Shown in pieces: positions 17,478 through 27,639 of a stretch of DNA of 39,294 bases. This DNA is from Roseomonas mucosa ATCC BAA-692 (GTDB taxonomy: Bacteria; Pseudomonadota; Alphaproteobacteria; Acetobacterales; Acetobacteraceae): positions 1-39,294 of the forward strand of contig NZ_JHWD01000030.1 of the NCBI RefSeq assembly GCF_000622225.1. Direction: 5' to 3'. Positions within the stretch are counted from its first letter, which is position 1. Each line of letters begins with the position of its first letter. The notes beneath the pieces were generated by a model, which was not told the origin of the DNA, searched no databases, and worked only from the letters and a program-made list of their open reading frames with translations. Both the position numbers and the translations under genes were made by a program.

Positions 17478-19451
17478 TCATCCGTGGTCCTGGGCCAGTC
17501 GGGCAGGCTGGGAATCGGGCCCGGTCGCGGCATAAGTCCGGAACAGGTCGTTCCTGTGGGGATTGATGCGGCGCAGATCGCCCCGGCGCAGGGTCACTCC
17601 ATGGCGATCCAGGAAGTCCAGGATCTGGATGGCGACCTTCCGGCCGTTGTTCATCCGGTCGCGGAAGGCCGCGGCCGTGATGGTCCCGTCGGACGCGCAG
17701 GCGGCGACATCGTGCGCGATCTCAACCATCTCGGCGGTCGTGGCGCGCAGGAAGAAGTGGTCATGGGCGACCTGATCCACCCGGCCGAGCCGCGCGCAGA
17801 GCTTCAGCAGGCGCCGGATCTCCACCTCCTCCGCGCCGACCATTGGAACAAGATCCCGCACCCTCGGCGGGCGGAAACGGTTGGTGCCGCTGATCAGGGG
17901 GGCAATGCGGGCGAAGAGGTCCTCGTCCTCCAGTCCCAGGCGCACCTCATGGCCAGGAAGGCGGAGGAAGGCACCCTCCAGCACCAGCCGCCCAGCCCTG
18001 GCTTCCTCTTCCAGGATGGCCCGGAAGACGGGCACCGGCAGCCGGGGCTGCAGGAGCATCCGCAGCCGCTCGCGGCCGGTTCCCTGGAGGTCGGGATTTT
18101 CCTCGTGGAAGCGTGCCAGTTCGGCCAGCAGCGAGGCCTGGAAGACCTGCCACCGGTCCTGGTCCATCACGACATGGAGATCGCCGGTCTTGATGCCGAT
18201 CAGTTCCGGCAGAGCGGCCAGCGTCTCGCGCTCAGCGGTGGAAAGGGCGCGATCCCTTGCGAAGTCGGACAGTTCCACCTGAAACGGCGGCAAGGCGAGC
18301 AGTTGCCGGAGCGCCTCGGCCGGTTCCGCCTGCGCCGTGGCATCGAGTTGCTCCAGCCGCTCGGCCGTCCGCCTCTTGCGCGTGGGGCCCCGCAGATCGA
18401 GGAAGCGCCCTCCCCCGATCGTCCGCTGCGCCGAGGCATCGCGCAGGATGAAGCGGTCGCCCACTGCGGCGACGATGGGCCGCTCCAGCACGAGCTGGAC
18501 CCGGCCCTGGCCGCCGGGAGGGATGGCACCCTCCAGGGGCACGAGGCGAACCCCCACCTCCGCGCTCGCATGGTGCATCCGGGCCGTAAGCAGGTTGCCA
18601 ACCGGCTTCGGCTCGCTGTCCAGAAGCCGCAGCCGGGCGTCGATCCGGGCCGTGGGGGCATGCAGGGCCGGGTCCAGGATCATGTCGCCGCGCGAGACGG
18701 CATCCCTGGAGATCCCCTCCCCGGTCAGGTTCAGGGCGCAGCGCTGTCCCGCCACGCCGCGTTCGGCGGGCCGGTTCTGGGCATGGACGGAGCGTATCCG
18801 GGCCGGCAGGCCGACAGGGCTGACCATGACCGTATCGCCCACCGCCACGGCGCCCGAGAGGACCGTTCCCGTCACCACCGTCCCAGTCCCCGCCAGGACG
18901 AAGCTGCGGTCCACCGCCAGGCGGAAGGCCCCCGCTTCCCCACGCGACGCCGTGTCCGCCGCCGCCTGCCAGAGCATGTCCCGGAGGCGGTCCAGCCCCT
19001 CGCCGGTCACCGTGGAAACCGGCAGGATCTCCGCCCCCGCCAGACCGGTCGGCGCCAGAACGGCGCGGATCTCCGCCGTCACGGCATCCCGCCGCGCCGG
19101 GTCCGCCAGATCCGCCTTGCTGAGTGCGACCACCCCCCGCCGCAGGCCCAGCAGGTCCAGGATGGCCAGATGCTCCAGCGTCTGGGGCATCGGCCCGTCA
19201 TCGGCGGCCACCACCAGCAGGGCGAAGTCGATCCCGCTCGCGCCGGCCAGCATGGTGTGGACGAAGCGCTCATGGCCCGGGACATCGACGAAGCCGATGC
19301 TGCGTCCGGCCTCCGCCAGATAGGCGAAGCCGAGCTCGATGGTGATGCCCCGGGCCTTCTCCTCCTTGAGGCGGTCGGTCTCCACCCCGGTCAGGGCCCG
19401 CACGAGGGCGGTCTTGCCGTGATCGATATGGCCGGCGGTTCCGACGATCAT
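17478..19451 (-). CDS. selB: selenocysteine-specific elongation factor
   Basis: A 657-aa SelB, the GTPase that binds Sec-tRNA and the SECIS hairpin and delivers Sec at UGA. The start [14 protein letters not shown] carries the P-loop; RGITIELGFAYL (G2), FVDVPGHERFVHTM (G3) and a variant G4, SKADL, follow. Domains II and III and a C-terminal run of winged helices (from about residue 370) complete it, at normal length for the family. The ATG overlaps the stop of the Sel1-repeat gene (ATGA), a sign of translational coupling. The long in-frame extension upstream of 19451 is coding shadow of that gene. Confidence 0.96.
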   Translation of the reverse strand: MIVGTAGHIDHGKTALVRALTGVETDRLKEEKARGITIELGFAYLAEAGRSIGFVDVPGHERFVHTMLAGASGIDFALLVVAADDGPMPQTLEHLAILDLLGLRRGVVALSKADLADPARRDAVTAEIRAVLAPTGLAGAEILPVSTVTGEGLDRLRDMLWQAAADTASRGEAGAFRLAVDRSFVLAGTGTVVTGTVLSGAVAVGDTVMVSPVGLPARIRSVHAQNRPAERGVAGQRCALNLTGEGISRDAVSRGDMILDPALHAPTARIDARLRLLDSEPKPVGNLLTARMHHASAEVGVRLVPLEGAIPPGGQGRVQLVLERPIVAAVGDRFILRDASAQRTIGGGRFLDLRGPTRKRRTAERLEQLDATAQAEPAEALRQLLALPPFQVELSDFARDRALSTAERETLAALPELIGIKTGDLHVVMDQDRWQVFQASLLAELARFHEENPDLQGTGRERLRMLLQPRLPVPVFRAILEEEARAGRLVLEGAFLRLPGHEVRLGLEDEDLFARIAPLISGTNRFRPPRVRDLVPMVGAEEVEIRRLLKLCARLGRVDQVAHDHFFLRATTAEMVEIAHDVAACASDGTITAAAFRDRMNNGRKVAIQILDFLDRHGVTLRRGDLRRINPHRNDLFRTYAATGPDSQPARLAQDHG

Positions 19452-20248
19452 GCCACGCCCCCGCTGACTGGCGGCAGCGGCTCGGAGGAGCGGGCCAGGG
19501 CCAGGGAAAGCTCCGCTGGTGTCAGGGAGGCGCGGACGGCAGTCAGGAAGGGCCTCGCCAGGTCGCTGCCGCCGCGCGTGGCCCGGAGCAGCCAGGCCAT
19601 GGCCGCCACGCGGTCCGGTGCGATGCCGGCCCCCAGATGCAGGGCGGCGCCGAGCATGGCCTGCCCATCCGCATCGCCCCGGATCGCCGCGCTGTGCCAC
19701 CAGCGCGCGGCCTCCGCCACGTCGCGCTCCACCCCCTGGGCATTGTGGTGGAACATGCCGAGCCGGGTCATAGCGGGGGCGATGCCCGCCCCGGCGGCCG
19801 CCAGCGCCCAGCGGCGCGCTTCGGCGAGGTCCATGGCGACCCCGTCCTGCCCCTCCAGCAGCATCCGGCTCCAGATATCCTGGGCGATGGGATCACCGCC
19901 TTCCGCCGCCGCCCGGTAAAGCCCGGTCGCCCGGGCGGGATCAGCCTCCACCCCCTCGGCACCCTGTCGCAGAAGCGTTGCGAGTTCGCGCTGTGCCCGG
20001 GCATGGCCTCCGGCCGCGGCCAGGGCGAGCCATTTCTCCGCCAGCGGCGGATCGGCCGGGATGCCGAGGCCCCGCAGGAAACAGAGACCGATCCCCGCCT
20101 GCGCCTCCACGGCGCCGGCCCTGGCCAGGGGTTCCCAGAGCCCCAGGGCCGTCGCGTACTCACCCCGGGAGAAAGCGGCCTGGGCTTCGGCCAGCGGATC
20201 GGGAGCAGGCGGCGTGCCGGGACGCCGCAGACGCTCAAGCCAGCGCAT
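19448..20248 (-). CDS. Sel1-like repeat (TPR-type) protein between selA and selB
   Basis: A 266-aa helical-repeat protein made of about five Sel1-like repeats. Examples are [42 protein letters not shown] and [20 protein letters not shown], each a helix-turn-helix with the Gly/Ala pattern of the family. The start at 20248 overlaps the selA end by 14 bases, and the stop overlaps the selB ATG, so it is embedded in the operon. No signal peptide is seen. Such repeats mediate protein-protein contacts; a scaffold for the Sec machinery or formate dehydrogenase assembly is a guess. The family name Sel1 has nothing to do with selenium. Confidence 0.85.
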   Translation of the reverse strand: MRWLERLRRPGTPPAPDPLAEAQAAFSRGEYATALGLWEPLARAGAVEAQAGIGLCFLRGLGIPADPPLAEKWLALAAAGGHARAQRELATLLRQGAEGVEADPARATGLYRAAAEGGDPIAQDIWSRMLLEGQDGVAMDLAEARRWALAAAGAGIAPAMTRLGMFHHNAQGVERDVAEAARWWHSAAIRGDADGQAMLGAALHLGAGIAPDRVAAMAWLLRATRGGSDLARPFLTAVRASLTPAELSLALARSSEPLPPVSGGVA

Positions 20249-21623
20249 CGGTGGGCATGGCGGCGAGGCTGGCCAGGAAGCCGGGCTCGTCCTCCAGGGT
20301 CCGGAGGTCGAGCACCAGGGCACCGTCGCGCAGATAGCCGATCACCGGCCGCGGCAGGTCGCGCAGGGCGGCGGCGAGCCGGTCCAGCCCCACCCCATCC
20401 GGTGCGGCCAACCGTAGCCCGGCGCTGGGGATGGTTTCCGCCGGCAGCGCGCCGGAACCGATCTGGCTGCGGCAGGAACAGGGTTCGGCGGTGAAGCCGG
20501 GCGGCAGCAGCCCCGACAGAACCGGGAACAGGCGCTGGGCCAGGGCCTCGATCTCCGCCAGGGGGCGCGCCAGGAAGCGCAGGGTCGGCATGCGTTCGAT
20601 CAGGCGGTCGGGGTCGCGGTACAGCTTCAGCGTCGCCGCCAGGGCCGCGAGGCGAATCTTGTCCAGGCGCAGCGCCCGCTTCATCGGGTTGCGGTTGATC
20701 GCGGCGATCAGGTCCCGGCGTCCGACGATGAACCCCGCCTGCGGCCCGCCCAGCAGCTTGTCGCCGGAGAAGGTGACGATGTCCGCGCCCTCGGCCACCG
20801 CCTCCCGGACCGTCGGTTCCTTCGCGAGGCCGAGGCGCGACAGGTCCACCAGCGTGCCCGAGCCAAGGTCGTTCAGCATCGGCACCCCGGCCGCCCGGGC
20901 GATGCCGGCGAGTTCCGCACCCGCCACCGCCTTGGTGAAGCCCTCGATCCGGTAGTTGGAGGGGTGCACCTTGAGGATCAGCCCGATCTCGGGCGAGAGC
21001 GCATCCTCGTAGTCCCGGGCATGGGTGCGGTTGGTGGTGCCGACCTCCACCAGCCGCACCCCGGCGCGGGCCATGATGTCGGGCATGCGGAAGGCGCCGC
21101 CGATCTCGATCAGCTCCCCGCGCGAGACCAGGGCTCCTCGCCCGGCGCCGAGGGTGTTCAGGGTGATCAGCACGGCGGCGGCGTTGTTGTTGACGACCGT
21201 AGCGTCTTCCGCGCCGGTCAGTTCGCGCAGCAGGCCCCGGAGATGATCGTCACGCTCGCCACGCCGCCCCGTGCCGAGATCGAATTCCAGCGCCACCGCG
21301 TCCCGCATGGCCGCCACCGCGGCCTCGATCGCTGCCTCGGCCAGGAGGGCGCGGCCGAGATTGGTGTGCAGCACCGTACCCGTCAGGTTGAAGAGCGGCC
21401 GCAGGTTGGAGCGGTCCCGCACGGCGAGGCGGGCTTCCGCCAGGGCCAGCACTGCGGCAGCGTCGGGTACATCCGGTGCCGGCGGGTCCCGCCGCAGGCC
21501 GGCCAGCGCCGCGCGCACCGCTTCCGTGACCTCGGCCCGGCCGAAACGCGTGATGGCCGCCCCGGCCAGGGAAAGGACGCGGTCCACCGAGGGGAGCGCC
21601 CGCAACGCCGCCTTGCCGGACAT
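20235..21623 (-). CDS. selA: L-seryl-tRNA(Sec) selenium transferase
   Basis: A 462-aa PLP enzyme that turns Ser-tRNA(Sec) into Sec-tRNA(Sec) using selenophosphate. The N-terminal tRNA-binding part starts [42 protein letters not shown] and the PLP Lys in [14 protein letters not shown] are diagnostic. Length equals the E. coli enzyme (463). It starts 3 bases after the fdhE stop and overlaps the next gene, so it is in one transcript with the formate dehydrogenase genes. This couples Sec synthesis to production of its main customer. Confidence 0.96.
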   Translation of the reverse strand: MSGKAALRALPSVDRVLSLAGAAITRFGRAEVTEAVRAALAGLRRDPPAPDVPDAAAVLALAEARLAVRDRSNLRPLFNLTGTVLHTNLGRALLAEAAIEAAVAAMRDAVALEFDLGTGRRGERDDHLRGLLRELTGAEDATVVNNNAAAVLITLNTLGAGRGALVSRGELIEIGGAFRMPDIMARAGVRLVEVGTTNRTHARDYEDALSPEIGLILKVHPSNYRIEGFTKAVAGAELAGIARAAGVPMLNDLGSGTLVDLSRLGLAKEPTVREAVAEGADIVTFSGDKLLGGPQAGFIVGRRDLIAAINRNPMKRALRLDKIRLAALAATLKLYRDPDRLIERMPTLRFLARPLAEIEALAQRLFPVLSGLLPPGFTAEPCSCRSQIGSGALPAETIPSAGLRLAAPDGVGLDRLAAALRDLPRPVIGYLRDGALVLDLRTLEDEPGFLASLAAMPTDALA

Positions 21624-21626
21624 GGA

Positions 21627-22547
21627 TCAGTAGCCCAGCAGGAAGGGATCGAAGCCGGCGCGGCGGTATTCGGTGTCCCGCATCAGCAGGTCGAGGCCGA
21701 GGCTGGCCACGTCGTCCGCCACCGGTTCCAGCACCGGATTGCGGTTCTGGTAGAGGATCTTCACCCAGCTCCGGCAGGAATCGCAGGTCTCGGCCTTCAC
21801 GGTGGCCTCTTCCCCGCTTTCGGGTGCCATGTAGCCGATGCCTTTCGTGGAACCACAGGCAAGGCACTTGATCCGCACCTCGTTCCATTGGGTCCCGCAG
21901 AAGGCGCAGGCGGCGTAGCGGGCCCCCTCCGCCCCCTGGTGCCCCACCACCATGGAGGAAACGGGCGGACCGCCGCAGCAGGGGCAGAGGCCTGTCTCCA
22001 CCGGGACGAGCTGCTTCGGGTCGAGCAGGGAGGCCAGCCTCGCGCCGTGGACCTGCACGGCCGCGGACAGGAACAGGTGCTGCGGCAGGGCATCGGCGGG
22101 GATGGAATCCGCCAGGACATCGCCGATCATCCGGTCCAGCACCTCGGGCTCCGCCTGCCGCAGCTCGGCCAGGGCCGCCGCCGCGGGCGCGGGCATGGAC
22201 AGAGCCGCCACATCCTCCAGGAAGCGCCGCGCCAGGGCCCGCAGCCCCGCATCTCCGGCCAGGGAGGCGCGGTCCAGCGGAGGCATGCGGTTCTCCCTCG
22301 CGCGCTGGACCTGTTCTGTGGGGATGACCTCGGCGGGGGGAAGCTCTGCGGCCAGTTCGGCCTGGAGACGGCTCAGCCCGGCCAGGAAACCCAGGTAGGG
22401 GGCCAGATGGCTGTCCCCTGCCAGAACCGAGAAGCGTTCCGCCCGCTGCCGGAACAGGGCCACCGGATCCGGCATGACGGCGAAAGGTGGCTTGAGCATG
22501 CGCCCGATCATCGAAGGATCGGGCTGAAGGCTATGAAATCCTGACAT
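21627..22547 (-). CDS. fdhE: formate dehydrogenase accessory protein FdhE
   Basis: A 306-aa FdhE, a rubredoxin-like protein required for activity of FdnGHI-type formate dehydrogenases. Four CxxC motifs in the C-terminal half bind iron: CPCCGG, CAFCGTQW, CLACGSTKG and CDSCRSW. The start at 22547 (MSGFHSL) is chosen for the GGAGG just upstream; an in-frame Met 9 codons earlier has none. It follows fdnI by 40 bases and precedes selA by 3. Family members act in the cytoplasm before Tat export. Confidence 0.93.
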   Translation of the reverse strand: MSGFHSLQPDPSMIGRMLKPPFAVMPDPVALFRQRAERFSVLAGDSHLAPYLGFLAGLSRLQAELAAELPPAEVIPTEQVQRARENRMPPLDRASLAGDAGLRALARRFLEDVAALSMPAPAAAALAELRQAEPEVLDRMIGDVLADSIPADALPQHLFLSAAVQVHGARLASLLDPKQLVPVETGLCPCCGGPPVSSMVVGHQGAEGARYAACAFCGTQWNEVRIKCLACGSTKGIGYMAPESGEEATVKAETCDSCRSWVKILYQNRNPVLEPVADDVASLGLDLLMRDTEYRRAGFDPFLLGY

Positions 22548-22587
22548 GGATCCTCCGCGGACCGGACCGGCCACGCGTTGTCGGTGG

Positions 22588-23268
22588 TTATTCGGCGGGG
22601 TCGACCTTACGCTGGCCAGCCAATTCCTTCAGCCACTTCCGGTGATGCCGCCACGCCCAGCCGCCCGTGACCGAGCCATGGGTCATGGCCCGCAACGTGC
22701 CCCGCGTCCAGATTCCCGCATAGACGTGCAGGATAAAGACGCAGATGATCAACACAGCCGCGATGGAATGCGCCAGCACGGCAATCCGTCGGGTCGGGAT
22801 GGAGGTATAGGGGGCGAAATACTGCTCCCAGATCGCCAGGCCGCTGACGATCAGCACCAGGATCAGCCCGGTCATGGCCCAGAAGATGAACTTCTGACCG
22901 GCATTGTACTTGCCGAGTTCCGGCAGCTTCTCCTCGTTGCCGCTGACCACGTCCTTGATCCGCGACAGCCAGACGAAATCCACCCTGGCGGGAAGGTTTG
23001 CCCGCCAGAGCTGGAAGAAGAAGACGAAGAAGCTGAAGAACAGCACCACACCGATCCAGGGATGGATCGCCCGGGTGTTCTGCCCGCCGCCGAAAAGATT
23101 GGTCAGGAAGAACAGGGAGGGCCAGAACAGGGCCAGACCGGACACCGCCAGCAGGATCAGGCTGATGGCTGTGATCCAGTGGTTGAGCCGAGCCAGGGGG
23201 CCGTAGCGGTCCACCGTGACGGGCTTGCCCGGGTGGATGGCATCTCCTGGCTGGACGTGCTCGGTCAT
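22588..23268 (-). CDS. fdnI: formate dehydrogenase cytochrome b subunit
   Basis: A 226-aa membrane cytochrome b556 that passes electrons from the Fe-S subunit to quinone. Four transmembrane helices are visible (about residues 32-55, 72-90, 125-150 and 165-188). Candidate haem His ligands lie in [23 protein letters not shown] and [10 protein letters not shown]. Length fits the family. Its ATG overlaps the stop of the fdnH gene, consistent with a translationally coupled fdnGHI unit. Confidence 0.94.
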   Translation of the reverse strand: MTEHVQPGDAIHPGKPVTVDRYGPLARLNHWITAISLILLAVSGLALFWPSLFFLTNLFGGGQNTRAIHPWIGVVLFFSFFVFFFQLWRANLPARVDFVWLSRIKDVVSGNEEKLPELGKYNAGQKFIFWAMTGLILVLIVSGLAIWEQYFAPYTSIPTRRIAVLAHSIAAVLIICVFILHVYAGIWTRGTLRAMTHGSVTGGWAWRHHRKWLKELAGQRKVDPAE

Positions 23269-24263
23269 CGTGGATGCTCTCCCGGCTGCGGCGGGGCCTT
23301 CACGCTGGTTTCCACCAGCTTCTCGGCATTCTCCTCGTCCTCCTCACTGACCCGATTGGGACGCGCGAAAACGCCGTGGATCACGCTGCCGACCGCCATG
23401 ACGCTCATCGCCGCCAAGCCTACATACTTGGTGACACCCTTCCAGGTCTGCACCAGGGGAGAGATCCTGGGATTGTCCGGCAGGTCGGCATAGATGTGCG
23501 GCTTGTCGTTGTGGTGCAGGACATACATCACATGCGTCCCGCCGACGCCGGGCGGATCGTAGAGCCCGGCATGGGCATAGCCGCGCGACTTCAGGTCGGC
23601 GATGCGCTCCTCGGCATGCTTCTTCATGTCCTCCTTGGTGCCGAAGACAATGGCCTTGGTCGGACAGGCCTTGGCACAGGCCGGCCCCTGCCCCACCGCG
23701 ACCCGGTCCGAGCAGAGGGTGCACTTGTAGGCGCGATGATCGGCCTTGGAGATGCGGGGGATGTTGAAGGGGCAACCCTTCACGCAATAGCCGCAGCCGA
23801 TGCAGTTCTCGTGGATGAAGTCCACGATGCCGTTGCTGTACTGCACGATCGCGCCGGGGGCCGGGCAGGCCTTGAGACAGCCCGGGTCGGCACAGTGCAT
23901 GCAGCCATCCTTGCGGATGAGCCATTCGAGGTTGTCGGTCTCCGGATTCACCCATTCCGTGAAGCGCATGAGGGTGAACATGTTCTCGGTGAGGTCATGG
24001 GGGTTGGTATAGACCCCATGATTCTCCTCGATGTCCGGATGGGTGTCGTTCCATTCGACACAGGCGGACTGGCAGGCCTTGCAGCCGATGCACTTGGAGA
24101 CATCGATCAGCTTGGCCACAGGGGTGAACTGCCGCTGCGGCGCGGGCAGGTTCTCCGTCGCCGAACGGCGGATCAGGTCGGCCTCGCCGAACTGGCTGGC
24201 CATCGGCTGCGTCGGCGGATTGCTGGCCGCCGTCCGCGGGCTGTCCATCATGCCGGCGCTCAT
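23265..24263 (-). CDS. fdnH: formate dehydrogenase Fe-S subunit
   Basis: A 332-aa four-cluster ferredoxin subunit. The Cys motifs occur in order: [41 protein letters not shown] and [21 protein letters not shown], sixteen Cys for four [4Fe-4S] clusters. A single membrane anchor near the C-terminus ([21 protein letters not shown]) ties it to the membrane as in E. coli FdnH. It has no signal peptide and would be exported with FdnG by the Tat system. Start and stop each overlap the neighbouring gene by four bases. Confidence 0.95.
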   Translation of the reverse strand: MSAGMMDSPRTAASNPPTQPMASQFGEADLIRRSATENLPAPQRQFTPVAKLIDVSKCIGCKACQSACVEWNDTHPDIEENHGVYTNPHDLTENMFTLMRFTEWVNPETDNLEWLIRKDGCMHCADPGCLKACPAPGAIVQYSNGIVDFIHENCIGCGYCVKGCPFNIPRISKADHRAYKCTLCSDRVAVGQGPACAKACPTKAIVFGTKEDMKKHAEERIADLKSRGYAHAGLYDPPGVGGTHVMYVLHHNDKPHIYADLPDNPRISPLVQTWKGVTKYVGLAAMSVMAVGSVIHGVFARPNRVSEEDEENAEKLVETSVKAPPQPGEHPR

Positions 24264-27200
24264 GCCACTGCCCCCCCAGGCGGCGTGCTGGGCTCGATAT
24301 TGACCAGAAACGCCTTGTATTCCGGGGTTTCGATATTCGCCTCACCCACGAAGGGTGAAAGCGAGTTCGGGCCGAAGCCCTTCCGGGCCGCGCCCACGAA
24401 GCCCCAGTGGAGCGGAATGCCCACCACATGCACCTCCCGCCCATCGCAGATCAGCGGGCGGATGCGCTTGGTGACCAGGGCCTTCGCCTTGACCGAGCCA
24501 CGCTTGGACCAGACCCGCACCCAGCTTCCGTTGTCGATCTTGCGAAGGGCGGCCAGCTGCTCCGAGATCTCCACGAAGAACTCCGGCTGCAGGGACGCAT
24601 TCACCCGGTTGTGCTTGGTCCAGTAGTGGAAGTGCTCTGTCAGCCGGTACGAGGTCGCCGCGAAGGGGAACTCGTCCGCGTTGCCGAACTGGGACACGTC
24701 GTTCTGGAACACGCGCGCCACCGGATTGCCCCGCATGCGTGGGTTCAGCACGTTGGGCACCGGAGATTCGAAGGGCTCCATATGCGACGGGAAAGGCCCG
24801 TCGCGCATCATGCCCCGGGAGAAGAGGCGGGAGACGCCTTCCGGGTTCATGATGAAGGGGCCGACCTCGGTGGGCTTCGCCGTGACACCAATATCGGGCA
24901 CGTCATAGCCGCTCCACCTGGCTCCATCCCATTCGATGATCTTGCGGCTCGGATCCCAGGGCTTGCCTTGCAGATCCGCCGAGGCGCGGTTGTACAGCGT
25001 CCGGCGGTTCAGCGGCCAGGCGAAGCTCCAGCCGAGATAGGCGCCGGTCTCGTCGGGATCGTGGTTGTCCCGGCGGGCCATGTTGTTGCCTGCCTCGTTG
25101 AAGCAGCCGGAATAGATCCAGCAGCCACTCATGGTCGAGCCGTCATCCTGCAGCTGCGTGAAGTTCAGCACCTGCTTCCCGGCCTGGACGATCACCTTGG
25201 AAGGATCGTTCGGGTCGCGCACATCGCTCAGGGCGCGGCCGTTGATCTCCTTCGCCAGTTCCTCCGGCGAAGGCTCCGTCGGGTCCTGATAGTCCCAGGA
25301 CAGGTTCAGGATGGGATCGGGGAAGGCCCCGCCCTCCTTCCGGTAGAGCTCCCGCATGCGCAGGAAGATCTGCGCCATGATCCAGGTGTCGTGCTCCGCC
25401 TCGCCCGGTGGCGAGCCACCGGCCCAGTGCCACTGCAGCCAGCGTCCGGAGTTGGTGAGCGATCCCTCCTCCTCCGCGAAGCAGGTGGTGGGAAGCTGGA
25501 ACACCTCGGTCTGGATGGAGGCGGTGTCCACGGGGTTGAAGTCCCCATGGTTCTCCCAGAAGCGGGCCGTCTCCGTCTCCAGCGGGTCCATGGTGATCAG
25601 GAACTTCAGCTTGGAAAGGGCCGAAACCACCTTGCCCCGGTTGGGGAAGGCCAGCACCGGGTTGAAGCCCTGGCAGATATAGCCGTTGACCCGGCCCTCG
25701 TTCATCAGCTCGAACATGCGCAGGACGTCGTAGGAAGGGACGTCCAGCTTCGGGATGTAGTCGTAGGCCCAGCCGTTCTCGGCGGTGGCCTTGTCGCCCC
25801 ACATGGCCTTCTGGAAGCTGACCATGAACTTCCGGTAGTTCTGCCAGTAGCTGGTCTGGCCAGGACGGAGCGGCTTGAACTGCCGGCTCTTCATGTAGGT
25901 CTCGAAGTCCTTCTCGGACTCCGTCGGCATGTTCAGGTAGCCGGTGAGCAGGTGCGACATCAGGCCCAGATCGGTCAGGCCCTGGATGTTGGAATGCCCG
26001 CGCAGCGCGTTCATGCCACCGCCGCGCACGCCGATATTGCCCAGGATGAGCTGGAGCATCGCCATGCCGCGGATGTTCTGGGCGCCGTGCGAATGCTGCG
26101 TCCAGCCCAACGCGTACATCGAGGTCATCGTCTTGGTCGGCGACGAGCACTCGGCGATCATCTCGCAGACGCGAAGGAACTTGGCCTTCGGCGTGCCGCA
26201 GATGCGCTCCACCATTTCGGGCGTGTAGATCGAGACGTGCTGCTTCAGCAGGTTCCAGACGCAGCGGGGGTGCTGGAGGGTCGGGTCGGTAACGGCATAG
26301 CCGTCCTCGCCGACCTCGTATTCCCAGCTCGACCGGTCGTAGTCGCGCTTCTCCTCGTCATAGCCAGTAAAGAGCCCGTCCTGCCAGCCGAATTCTTCCT
26401 TCACGATATAGGCCGCGTTGGTGAAGGCCTTGGTGTACTCCCACTGGATCTTGTCGTTCTCGATGCAGTAGCGGATCACGCCCATCAGAAAGGCGATGTC
26501 CGAGCCCTGCCGGATCGGCGCGTAGAAATCCGCCACCGAGGCCGTGCGGGTGTAGCGCGGATCCACGACGATCAGCTTGGCGCCCCGGTGGGCTTTCGCC
26601 TCCGTGACCCATTTGAAGCCGCAGGGATGTGCTTCCGCCGCATTGCCGCCCATAACGACAACGAGATCTGTGTTCTTGATATCGGTCCAGGCGTTCGTCA
26701 TCGCGCCACGGCCAAATGTCGGGCCCAAACTGGACACCGTGGGGCCGTGTCAGACGCGAGCCTGGTTGTCGAATCCTACAATGCCGAGACCCTTGGCGAC
26801 CTTGAAGGTACACCAGGCGGTCTCGTTGGTCGTGGCCGAGGCTGCGAGCATGCCGACCGTGGTCCAGCGGTTGACCGGCAAACCGGCCTCGTTCTGGCCC
26901 AGGAAGTTGGCGTCGCGGTCGTCCTTCATCAGCCGGGCGATGCGGTCCAGCGCCTGGTCCCAGGAGACCGGCTCGAAGCGGTCCGATCCGGGACGGCGCA
27001 CCATGGGCTGCTTCAGCCGGGTCGGCGCGTGGATGAAGTCCTTGAGCGCCGCGCCCTTGGGGCAGAGCGTGCCGAGATTGGTGGGGTGATCCACGTCGCC
27101 CTCGACATGGATGATCTCGGCCTTGTCGCCCTTCCGGACGTCTCCCTTCGAGTAGAGGATGACGCCGCAGGCCACGGAGCAGTAGGGACAGGTGTTGCGC

Positions 27201-27343
27201 GTTTCGGTGGTGTTCGCGAGCTTCAGTGGCCGGACATGGGCGGCGACGGCGGCTTCCGCCTCACCGAACCCCATGGATGCCAAAGACGTTGCCGCGACAC
27301 CCGCGCCAGCAGCCTTCAGCAGGCCGCGCCGCGAGATCTGCAT
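24260..27343 (-). CDS. fdnG: formate dehydrogenase-N alpha subunit, selenoprotein (Sec at UGA)
   Basis: A 1027-aa molybdopterin enzyme that oxidises formate in the periplasm. The frame is interrupted by one TGA at 26750-26752 (codon 198), within [21 protein letters not shown], exactly where E. coli FdnG has Sec196; a standard gene caller would split it in two. The N-terminus has a Tat signal ([20 protein letters not shown]), then the [4Fe-4S] motif [10 protein letters not shown]. The start at 27343 follows GAGGAGG. The C-terminal molybdopterin-dinucleotide domain is complete. With fdnH, fdnI, fdhE, selA and selB downstream it heads the operon. Confidence 0.96.
26707..26752 (-). promoter_or_regulatory. 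Sec codon with SECIS-like hairpin in fdnG
   Basis: On the minus strand the UGA is followed at once by CACGGCC, which pairs with GGCCGUG (26713-26707). Inside, GG-U-GUCC pairs with GGGC-CC, leaving a single bulged U and the apical loop AGUUU. A bulged U and a GU in the loop, about 20 bases after UGA, are the features SelB reads in E. coli fdhF/fdnG. It overlaps coding sequence, as bacterial SECIS elements do. Confidence 0.88.
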
Positions 27344-27487
27344 GGTCACAGAAGCCTCCTCGGGCCGTTTGGGCCTCGTATACCGGAAAGAGTTAGTTTC
27401 CGTCTCGTTTGCGGTCAAGCAAGCTTCAGGGGCGAATCCCGGTGCTGGCGGCACCCTCATCGTAGTGTGCCATCATAATATGGAGAG

Positions 27488-27511
27488 TTGCGCCGCCTTG
27501 GCTCGGCGCAA
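27488..27511. promoter_or_regulatory. inverted repeat in the fdnG leader region
   Basis: An 8-base perfect inverted repeat (TTGCGCCG / CGGCGCAA, 8-base loop) lies about 145 bases upstream of the fdnG start, inside the 296-base stretch 27344-27639 that separates fdnG from the epimerase gene. It may be an operator or an RNA hairpin in the leader. No sigma-54 or FNR site was recognised in this stretch. Confidence 0.35.
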
Positions 27512-27612
27512 GCGATGAAGACCGATAGTTACCGTTGCCGAAGGCTGAAATGGGCGGTGGTTTTATACGTTCGGTAACGCAACATCTCGCTGCTCTGCAC
27601 TACATCCCCGTG

Positions 27613-27628
27613 GTTCTGACGTCAGCAC
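27613..27628. promoter_or_regulatory. second copy (15 of 16 bases) of the parB-adjacent palindrome core
   Basis: GTTCTGACGTCAGCAC here differs at one base from the core GTTCTGACGTCAGAAC of the perfect palindrome at 35615-35648. It lies 12 bases after the epimerase stop and outside any gene. It could be a secondary ParB-binding site. Confidence 0.4.
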
Positions 27629-27639
27629 TCCCACCCAGT

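Noticed and set aside
24407-27478. 1023-codon plus-strand open frame
   Set aside because: Antisense of fdnG; its His/Arg/Val-rich composition and lack of domains show it is a shadow.
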